Assembly (NCBI GenBank): GCA_013373005.1
Contig: JABXIP010000246.1
Location: forward strand, 1-11,326
Source of the DNA: Cytophagia bacterium
Lineage (GTDB): Bacteria > Bacteroidota > Bacteroidia > Cytophagales > Cyclobacteriaceae
Direction of reading: 5' to 3'
DNA: 11,326 nucleotides
Shown one piece after another: positions 5,910-11,326 of the stretch. The notes below the pieces were generated by a model. The model saw only the letters and a program-made list of their open reading frames with translations. It did not search any database and was not told where the DNA came from. The position numbers were made by a program, and so were the translations under genes. Each line of letters starts with the position of its first letter. The stretch's first letter is position 1.

Positions 5910-6024
5910 CAACACCTTTGACAAACTTCTGTCTCCATTTCTGCGCAAACTATCACTACAGCTTATGCTCTCACTAAAGTTTGTCAAAGGTTGATTTAGG
6001 CAGATGGAAATTGACTAGAAAGAC
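5910..6024. repeat. 115-bp direct repeat, copy 2, overlapping the 3' end of the BtuF-like gene
   Basis: Same element as 5270-5385, 640 bp further on and in the same orientation. The 15-bp inverted repeat is at 5914-5928 and 5977-5991, and the diverged core at 5945-5972. Identity with copy 1 ends at 6024, ten bases inside the minus-strand gene whose stop is at 6015-6017. On the minus strand the stem begins 23 bp past that stop, so it could protect the operon's 3' end, though no T-run follows. Confidence 0.92.
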
Positions 6025-6782
6025 TTAAAATAAGCCGGAGACTTTTTTAGTCTACTTCCATACCAGCTGAACATTTCACCATCGACAATTTTCACATCGG
6101 TATCTGGTAGCTTCGCCTTGAAATCAAGGACATGCTCTTCCTTAAACGGAAATGGCTCTGAACTCAAGAGCAATACTTGCGGATTGAACTCCTTCAGTTC
6201 TTCCAATGCTATTTCAGGGTAACGAGCTTCCTTGACCAGATTTTCAAAGCCTGACTTAATCAGCATTTCACTGATGAAGGTCTCCTGCCCCACTGCCATA
6301 TAGGGATTCTTCCAGATAAGATAAACAGCGGTTTTTGTTTCGCTGGGCTCTTCCAGTTCTGAAAACACACTCAAAATATCTACAACAATACCCTCCGCCT
6401 CTCTTTCTCTTTGGGTTAGCTCTCCTATGCATTCGATCATATCCAGAGCATCATTCAAAGTAGTAATATCACTCATCCAAACCGGATAATTGCTTGCAAG
6501 TTCCTGAATAAAGCCTTCTTCGTTTTCCTCCTTGTTACCAATAATCAAGTCAGGCTGAAGACTTTCAATGATATCGAAATGAACTTGCTTTGTTCCCCCT
6601 ACAATGGTTTTCTCTTTTCTCCAATGCTGAGGGTGTATGCAGAATTTAGTAATACCTACCACCTCAGCTTCAAGCCCAAGATCGTAAAGCAATTCTGTTT
6701 GAGAAGGAACCAGGGAAATGATTCTTTTTGGGGCTTCAGGCACATTAACCCTTCGCCCCATTTGATCCTTTACGGTTGGCAT
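6015..6782 (-). CDS. BtuF-like helical-backbone metal/cobalamin-binding domain protein, no signal peptide
   Basis: A 255-residue protein of the class III periplasmic-binding fold used for cobalamin, haem and iron-chelate uptake. It shows the family opening RIISLVPSQTELLYDLGLEAEVVGITKFC in residues 20-48, a QPDLIIG segment (76-82) at the end of the first lobe, and the second-lobe segment NPYMAVGQETFISEMLIKSGFENL (159-182). Transporter-linked members are exported, but this one starts MPTVKDQMGRRV with no hydrophobic leader, so it probably stays in the cytoplasm unless the start is further upstream. That is unlikely, because the ATG overlaps the preceding stop (TAATG) and length suits the family. 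No permease or ATPase gene is adjacent. The last codons (Lys-Ser-Phe-stop) lie in the 115-bp repeat. It may bind cobalamin or another metal ligand, or have lost transport function. Confidence 0.82.
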   Translation of the reverse strand: MPTVKDQMGRRVNVPEAPKRIISLVPSQTELLYDLGLEAEVVGITKFCIHPQHWRKEKTIVGGTKQVHFDIIESLQPDLIIGNKEENEEGFIQELASNYPVWMSDITTLNDALDMIECIGELTQREREAEGIVVDILSVFSELEEPSETKTAVYLIWKNPYMAVGQETFISEMLIKSGFENLVKEARYPEIALEELKEFNPQVLLLSSEPFPFKEEHVLDFKAKLPDTDVKIVDGEMFSWYGSRLKKSPAYFKSF

Positions 6783-7849
6783 TATTTTAAATACCTGAAA
6801 TCGTGCCCACCTTCCAATTGAATCAGAAATTGATACATCAGTTCAATCACCTGTTCAATATCGGTTTCGTGAGCTGTCTCTACCGTAGTATGCATATACT
6901 TCAGTGGAAGCGAGATCAAGGCTGCCGGAACTCCCTCATTGGAATAAGCGAAAGCATCAGTATCCGTACCGGTAGACCTCGAAGCGGCAGATCTTTGGAA
7001 TGGAATTTTGTTCTTCTCCGCCACATCTATCAGCATATTCAAAAGGTTATTCTGAACAGCAGGGCCGTAAGTAAGTACCGGTCCACTACCCGACTTTTGG
7101 TCGCCTTGAAGCTTCTTGTCATACATGGGCGAATGGGTATCGTGGCATACATCGGTACAAATAGCTACGTTAGGCTTAATCTGAGCCGCAATCATTTCTG
7201 CACCTCTTAAACCAATTTCTTCCTGCACTGAGTTGACCACATAAAGACCGAAAGGAAGATCTCTTCCTTCTTCTTTGAGCTTTCTCGCCACTTGTGCGAT
7301 CATATAGCCACCTATTCTGTTATCGAGAGCTCTACCGCACCAGTACTTACCATTCAGCTTAAAAATCTCATCATCGAAAGTGGCAACAGTGCCTACATGA
7401 ATACCCATATCCAGTACCTCCTGTTTGCTGGAAGCTCCCACATCGATGAAGATGTTTTTCAATGTTGGTGCACTTTCACTTTCCTTCTCACGCACATGGA
7501 TGGCAGGCCAGCCAAAAACGCCCTTCACCACTCCTTTTGGAGTATGAAGGTTCACTCTCTTAGAAGGCGCAATTTGATGATCGCTTCCTCCATTTCGAAT
7601 CACATAGATGTATCCATCATCGGTAATGTAGTTCACGAACCAGCTGATTTCATCGGCATGGGCTTCGATCACCACTTTGTATTCAGCTTCGGGATTGATT
7701 ACCCCGACTGCAGTTCCATAATTATCGGTGAAGTAACTATCGATATACGGTTTCATATAGTCGAGCCAAATTTGTTGGCCGCTCGACTCGAAACCCGTTG
7801 GTGATGCGTTGTTTAAATATTTGACTAAAAACTCTTCTTTATCCATCAT
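6782..7849 (-). CDS. M42 family metallo-aminopeptidase (glutamyl aminopeptidase/endoglucanase family)
   Basis: A 355-residue cytoplasmic dizinc peptidase, a family that forms large tetrahedral complexes and trims N-terminal residues from short peptides. The metal and catalytic residues are visible: His64 and Asp66 in IEAHADEISWF, bridging Asp176 in GRALDNRIGG, Glu210-Glu211 in NSVQEEIGLRGAEM, Asp233 in ICTDVCHD and the late His320 in KYMHTTVE. All are intact and length is normal. Two ATGs stand in tandem (7849 and 7846); either could be used. It lies 18 bp after the carboxylase gene and overlaps the BtuF-like gene by one base, so the three form one operon. M42 proteins are often misnamed cellulases; the peptidase reading is preferred. 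Which residue it prefers cannot be told from sequence. Confidence 0.93.
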   Translation of the reverse strand: MMDKEEFLVKYLNNASPTGFESSGQQIWLDYMKPYIDSYFTDNYGTAVGVINPEAEYKVVIEAHADEISWFVNYITDDGYIYVIRNGGSDHQIAPSKRVNLHTPKGVVKGVFGWPAIHVREKESESAPTLKNIFIDVGASSKQEVLDMGIHVGTVATFDDEIFKLNGKYWCGRALDNRIGGYMIAQVARKLKEEGRDLPFGLYVVNSVQEEIGLRGAEMIAAQIKPNVAICTDVCHDTHSPMYDKKLQGDQKSGSGPVLTYGPAVQNNLLNMLIDVAEKNKIPFQRSAASRSTGTDTDAFAYSNEGVPAALISLPLKYMHTTVETAHETDIEQVIELMYQFLIQLEGGHDFRYLK

Positions 7850-7867
7850 CTACTTAGTCTTAAACTA

Positions 7868-9454
7868 TTAAAGGGGAATATTCCCATGTTTCTTTTTAGG
7901 TAGTGTATCTACCTTATTCTCTAGCATTTTGAAGGCCTTGATGAGTTTGTCTCTGGTTTGCTCAGGAACAATCACCTCATCAATAAATCCCCTTCTGGCC
8001 GCTCCATAAGGATTGGCAAACTTAGCGGTATACTCGTCCACCTTCTCCTGCAGTTTGGCTTCAGGGTCATCAGCTTCGGCAATCTCCTTGCGGAAGATAA
8101 TTTCAGCAGCACCCTTCGCTCCCATTACGGCAATCTCTGCCATAGGCCAAGCGTAATTCATATCGGCACCAATGTGCTTAGAGTTCATTACATCATAGGC
8201 CCCGCCATAGGCTTTACGGGTAATGACAGTAATTCTTGGCACAGTAGCCTCAGCAAAAGCATAAAGTAACTTGGCTCCGTTTGTGATGATTCCGTTCCAC
8301 TCCTGATCTGTTCCAGGAAGGAAACCAGGTACGTCTTCCAATACCAAAAGAGGGATATTAAAGCTATCACAAAAGCGAACGAAACGAGCCCCCTTGGTTG
8401 AAGCATGAATATCTAGCACCCCGGCCAATGAAGCCGGCTGGTTACCCACGATACCAATACTTCTCCCCGCGATTCTGGCAAAGCCAACAATGATGTTCTC
8501 TGCGAAGTTCTTATGTACTTCGAAAAAGGAATCCTCATCCACCAAATGCTCAATCACCTCATGCATATCGTAAGGTTGATTTGGGTTATCCGGAATAATC
8601 TGGTTCAGCCCTTTACGAACTTCATTCTCCAACTCATATTTATAAACCGGAGCATCATCTTCGCAATTTTGAGGCATATATGAAAGTAGCCTCTTGATAT
8701 CGTTTATACATTGTACTTCATTGGCCGAAGCGAAATGCGTTACTCCACTCTTAGTACTATGGGTACTCGCTCCACCTAATTCTTCTGAGGTAACATCTTC
8801 CTGAGTAACCGTTTTCACTACGTTTGGTCCTGTTACAAACATGTAGGAGGTATTCTCCACCATAAAGATGAAATCAGTAATAGCTGGTGAATAAACTGCT
8901 CCACCGGCACAAGGCCCCATTACTGCAGAAATCTGCGGAATTAGGCCCGAGGCGCGTGTGTTTCTATAGAAGATATCGGCATAACCACCGAGTGAAACTA
9001 CACCCTCCTGAATTCTGGCTCCTCCACTATCATTTAAACCAACAATTGGAGCACCGTTCTTCATGGCCAGATCCATAATTTTACAGATCTTTTCAGCGTG
9101 AGTCTCGGATAGAGATCCACCAAAAACTGTAAAATCCTGAGAGTATACATAGATCAGTCGGCCATTTACAGTACCGTAGCCTGTAACAACTCCATCACCC
9201 AGAAAGACCTGTTTATCAAGACCAAAATCTTTAGCTCTGTGCTCTACGAACTTCCCAATTTCTTCAAAGGAACCTTCATCCATTAGCAAGGCAATACGCT
9301 CTCGAGCTGTCAGTTTATTTCTTCCATGCTGAGCTTCGATTCGTTTTTGTCCGCCACCAAGAAGTGCCTTTTGATTCTTCTCTTCGAGCAAAGCATATTT
9401 CTCTGCTTTAGAGAGAAGTTTTACTTGAGAAGATTCTGATTTTTTTTCCGCCAT
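7868..9454 (-). CDS. pccB: Acyl-CoA carboxylase carboxyltransferase (beta) subunit, probably propionyl-CoA carboxylase
   Basis: A 528-residue crotonase-fold carboxyltransferase that moves CO2 from carboxybiotin to an acyl-CoA, giving (S)-methylmalonyl-CoA if the substrate is propionyl-CoA. Family features are FGGSLSETHAEKI (111-123), NDSGGARIQEG (141-151), the first oxyanion segment GPCAGGAVYSPA (180-191), LEDVPGFLPGT (372-382) and RKAYGGAYDVM (413-423). The C-terminal HGNIPL is typical of PccB and MmdA. Asp421 in GGAYDVM is the position known in actinobacterial enzymes to set acyl preference, where Asp goes with propionyl-CoA and Ile or Cys with other substrates. The biotin carboxylase partner is not in the window. 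A methylmalonyl-CoA decarboxylase alpha subunit (MmdA) is a close alternative. It is the first gene of the minus-strand operon, 23 bp below a good -7 box. Confidence 0.92.
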   Translation of the reverse strand: MAEKKSESSQVKLLSKAEKYALLEEKNQKALLGGGQKRIEAQHGRNKLTARERIALLMDEGSFEEIGKFVEHRAKDFGLDKQVFLGDGVVTGYGTVNGRLIYVYSQDFTVFGGSLSETHAEKICKIMDLAMKNGAPIVGLNDSGGARIQEGVVSLGGYADIFYRNTRASGLIPQISAVMGPCAGGAVYSPAITDFIFMVENTSYMFVTGPNVVKTVTQEDVTSEELGGASTHSTKSGVTHFASANEVQCINDIKRLLSYMPQNCEDDAPVYKYELENEVRKGLNQIIPDNPNQPYDMHEVIEHLVDEDSFFEVHKNFAENIIVGFARIAGRSIGIVGNQPASLAGVLDIHASTKGARFVRFCDSFNIPLLVLEDVPGFLPGTDQEWNGIITNGAKLLYAFAEATVPRITVITRKAYGGAYDVMNSKHIGADMNYAWPMAEIAVMGAKGAAEIIFRKEIAEADDPEAKLQEKVDEYTAKFANPYGAARRGFIDEVIVPEQTRDKLIKAFKMLENKVDTLPKKKHGNIPL

Positions 9455-9476
9455 AGGTTCTATAAAGTTTCGTAGC

Positions 9477-9506
9477 CAAAGATATAGACATACACCGAAA
9501 TATGAA
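9477..9506 (-). promoter_or_regulatory. Promoter of the carboxylase-peptidase-BtuF-like operon
   Basis: On the minus strand TATCTTTG (9484-9477) fully matches the TAnnTTTG -7 box of Bacteroidota. A TTC (9506-9504) lies 19 bp upstream at the -33 position, the same TTC-19-box layout as before the ABC exporter. The ATG at 9454 is 22 bases below the box, giving a leader of roughly 15-17 bases. Confidence 0.6.
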
Positions 9507-9590
9507 TTTCAAACCACCTAATTGTCTCTCTTTACAAGCTAATATTTAGGGAATTAATCCTATATTCGGCCAACTTTTCGAAGAGTGAGG

Positions 9591-10529
9591 ATGAGAAAAG
9601 CGGTTATAGACCTAGGCACAAATACTTTTCACCTGTTCATTGTTGAACTGGAGAATGACGTGCTTAAGACACTCTACAAAGAGAAGATTGCCGTGAAGAT
9701 TGGCAAGAATGGTATCAGCAAGGGCTACATAGCCAAAGATGCCATGAAAAGAGCCGTTCATACCCTCGAAGTTTTCAAAACTGTTCTCGATCAATTCCAT
9801 ACCACCGATGTCATCGGTGTAGCTACCAGTGCTATTAGGAACGCCAAAAACGGTCAGGAACTGCTAGACCAGATCTACGAATCAACTCAAATTGAAATTC
9901 AGATCATTAGTGGAGATAGGGAAGCCGAACTCATATTTGAAGGAGTGAGAGCTGCCGGTGCCATTGGAAAAGAAACTCAACTGGTAATGGATATTGGTGG
10001 TGGCAGTGTAGAATTCATTCTCGGCAACGACCGCGAGATCTTCTGGAAGCGAAGCTTCGAAATTGGAGCACAGAGACTTCTTGACAAATTCCATAAGAAA
10101 GATCCTATGCCCCCTGCCTCGGTAGACGAAATGTTCGATTGGCTGGAGGAAGAGCTTCAAGAATTAAGAGAAGCCATTGAGCAATACAAGCCAACCGGAC
10201 TCATAGGCTGTTCGGGTACCTTCGATACTTTGGTTGAGATTTTCTTCAAGGAAAGTAAAGCAGACAGACCTATTCACCCCAAAGTGTTTGAACTCCCTAT
10301 TAAAGCCTATAGAGACATTCACCGTGAGCTCTTAATAAAAGACAAGACTGCCAGGCTTCTTATTCCAGGTATGATTTCGATGCGTGTGGATATGATTGTG
10401 GTGGCCAGCTGTCTGATTTCTTATGTAACTGACTTAATACCAACGGAATATATTACAGCTTGCACTTATGCACTCAAAGAAGGTGTGCTATATTCAATGG
10501 AACATAAACCTATTGCGGAAAAGCAATAA
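9591..10529 (+). CDS. Ppx/GppA family phosphatase (exopolyphosphatase or pppGpp phosphohydrolase)
   Basis: A 312-residue enzyme of the ASKHA fold that removes terminal phosphates from polyphosphate or from the alarmone pppGpp. Segments in order: AVIDLGTNTFHLFIVEL (phosphate-1 loop, residues 4-20), GVATSAIRNAKNG (76-88), IISGDREAELIFEGV (105-119, with the likely catalytic glutamate Glu111), VMDIGGGSVEFILG (phosphate-2, 132-145) and GCSGTFDTL (206-214). It is the short form, lacking the C-terminal HD-like domain of E. coli Ppx and GppA (about 500 residues), as is usual in Bacteroidota, so Ppx and GppA activities cannot be told apart. I prefer the ATG at 9591, giving MRKAVIDLGT, over the in-frame GTG six bases earlier. 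A partial -7 box TATATTCG (9561-9568) is a weak promoter candidate. The dehydrogenase gene follows after 9 bp. Confidence 0.9.
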   Translation: MRKAVIDLGTNTFHLFIVELENDVLKTLYKEKIAVKIGKNGISKGYIAKDAMKRAVHTLEVFKTVLDQFHTTDVIGVATSAIRNAKNGQELLDQIYESTQIEIQIISGDREAELIFEGVRAAGAIGKETQLVMDIGGGSVEFILGNDREIFWKRSFEIGAQRLLDKFHKKDPMPPASVDEMFDWLEEELQELREAIEQYKPTGLIGCSGTFDTLVEIFFKESKADRPIHPKVFELPIKAYRDIHRELLIKDKTARLLIPGMISMRVDMIVVASCLISYVTDLIPTEYITACTYALKEGVLYSMEHKPIAEKQ

Positions 10530-10538
10530 ACATTTTTG

Positions 10539-11326
10539 ATGAATCACTTTAGCTACGATCAATTATATCGTTTCTCCAAAGACATTTTTTTGGCTATGGG
10601 TTGCCCGGAAGCCGATGCTGAAACAGCCACTAAAACGCTCCTTTCAGCAGATATGCGTGGCGTTGACTCCCATGGCGTAGCTCGTCTTAGCGGTTATGTG
10701 AGACTTTGGGACAAGAAAAGAATTAATGCTACTCCAAAGATCAAGATCATCCATGAGACGCCAAGCACGGCAACTATTGACGGTGATGCAGGTTTAGGTC
10801 TGGTTGTCGCTCCTTTCGCTATGAAAGTAGCGATTGAAAAGGCTAAGGTTGCAGGAACTGGCTGGGTGGCCGTAAAGAATTCAAACCATTATGGAATTGC
10901 AGGCTACCATGCCATGCAGGCTTTGGATCATGATATGATCGGTATGTCCATGACCAATGCCAGTCCTTTGGTTTCTCCGACCTTCTCTAAAGAAAGAATG
11001 TTGGGTACTAACCCCATTGCCGTGGCTATTCCGGCAGACAAACAGCCTCCTTTTGTGGGCGACTTTGCCACTACTCCCGCTGCCAATGGAAAGTTGGAAG
11101 TACTTCAAAGAAAAGGAGAAAACGCCCCTCTTGGCTGGATTCAGAACAAGGAAGGGCAAAGTACAGACGATGCCCATGGTGTAACTCAAGGAGGCGCCTG
11201 GCTACCACTTGGGGGTGATAGGCTTCATGGTGGACATAAAGGTTTTATCCTAGGCTCGATAGTAGACATCTTCTCTGCTGTTCTTTCAGGAGCTAACTAT
11301 GGTCCTTGGGCTCCACCTTTTGTAGC
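10539..11326 (+). CDS. Malate/L-lactate/ureidoglycolate dehydrogenase family oxidoreductase (Ldh_2), 3' end outside window
   Basis: The first 262 residues of an NAD(P)-dependent 2-hydroxyacid dehydrogenase unrelated to the classical Rossmann-fold enzymes; family members are usually about 330-360 residues, so roughly a quarter is missing. Visible hallmarks are ADMRGVDSHGVARL (37-50, with the family's conserved Ser-His-Gly), DGDAGLGLVVAPFAM (81-95), KNSNHYGIAGYHAM (113-126), SMTNASP (137-143), MLGTNPIAVAIP (154-165) and GGHKGF (231-236). The frame is open from the ATG at 10539 to the window edge. Substrate within the family (malate, lactate, sulfolactate, ureidoglycolate and others) cannot be assigned. 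It starts 9 bp after the Ppx/GppA gene, so the two are probably co-transcribed; no functional link between them is evident. Confidence 0.92.
   Translation, partial: MNHFSYDQLYRFSKDIFLAMGCPEADAETATKTLLSADMRGVDSHGVARLSGYVRLWDKKRINATPKIKIIHETPSTATIDGDAGLGLVVAPFAMKVAIEKAKVAGTGWVAVKNSNHYGIAGYHAMQALDHDMIGMSMTNASPLVSPTFSKERMLGTNPIAVAIPADKQPPFVGDFATTPAANGKLEVLQRKGENAPLGWIQNKEGQSTDDAHGVTQGGAWLPLGGDRLHGGHKGFILGSIVDIFSAVLSGANYGPWAPPFV

Noticed and set aside
5914..5977. Stem of repeat copy 2 as an intrinsic terminator of the minus-strand operon
   Set aside because: The loop is about 48 bases and no T-run follows the stem, so a role in 3'-end protection is possible but intrinsic termination is not supported.
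5211..6014. Small protein genes in the intergenic region
   Set aside because: Frames are short, broken by stops and overlap the hairpins. None has a plausible start context or recognisable product.
5270..6024. CRISPR array
   Set aside because: Only two repeat units, 640 bp apart and 115 bp long, with no regular short spacers and no cas genes.
7292..7804. Plus-strand 170-codon open frame opposite the M42 gene, and similar long antisense frames
   Set aside because: They lie antisense to well-conserved enzymes with intact catalytic motifs, and their translations show no coherent domain. They are shadow frames.
9585..9590. GTG start of the Ppx/GppA gene at 9585
   Set aside because: The ATG six bases later puts the conserved AVIDLGTNT segment at its usual distance from the N-terminus. 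The two extra residues add nothing recognisable.

Overview
The window reads as chromosomal DNA of a member of the Bacteroidota, probably a marine-type Cytophagia or Flavobacteriia. The grounds are moderate GC, starts without Shine-Dalgarno sequences, two promoters of the TAnnTTTG type, a secreted 6-bladed propeller protein of a family common in this phylum, and proteins typical of such genomes. Genus-level placement is not possible from the sequence alone.

Layout, left to right. The 3' end of aroA (+) meets a secreted beta-propeller gene (-) tail to tail, 5 bp apart. A promoter then drives an MsbA-like ABC exporter and nudK (+), coupled by a TAATG overlap. After a strong hairpin comes a secreted SGNH-fold hydrolase (+) with a clear intrinsic terminator, then a small secreted DUF1036-like protein (+) with its own terminator.

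Next is a gene-free stretch of about 0.8 kb (5211-6014), the most unusual part of the window. Two copies of a ~115-bp direct repeat (5270-5385 and 5910-6024) bracket a dense set of REP/BIME-like hairpins. Each 115-bp copy carries a perfect 15-bp inverted repeat, and its outer arms are identical between copies while its core has diverged. The hairpin set includes two inverted copies of a two-hairpin unit and two direct copies of a box whose hairpin shows compensatory base changes. I see no coding potential there. The right-hand repeat runs into the next gene and supplies its last three codons and stop.

To the right is a minus-strand operon read from a promoter near 9500: an acyl-CoA (probably propionyl-CoA) carboxylase carboxyltransferase subunit, an M42 metallo-aminopeptidase, and a BtuF-type metal/cobalamin-binding domain protein without a signal peptide. 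Divergent from it are a Ppx/GppA-family phosphatase and, 9 bp later, a malate/L-lactate dehydrogenase-family oxidoreductase that runs off the window.

The protein-coding content is ordinary housekeeping and accessory metabolism. The exporter-nudK pair and the carboxylase-peptidase-binding protein operon are the main functional groupings. A B12 link (propionyl-CoA metabolism feeding a B12-dependent mutase, next to a BtuF-like protein) is possible but is inference. No mobile-element protein, CRISPR array, tRNA or rRNA was seen.
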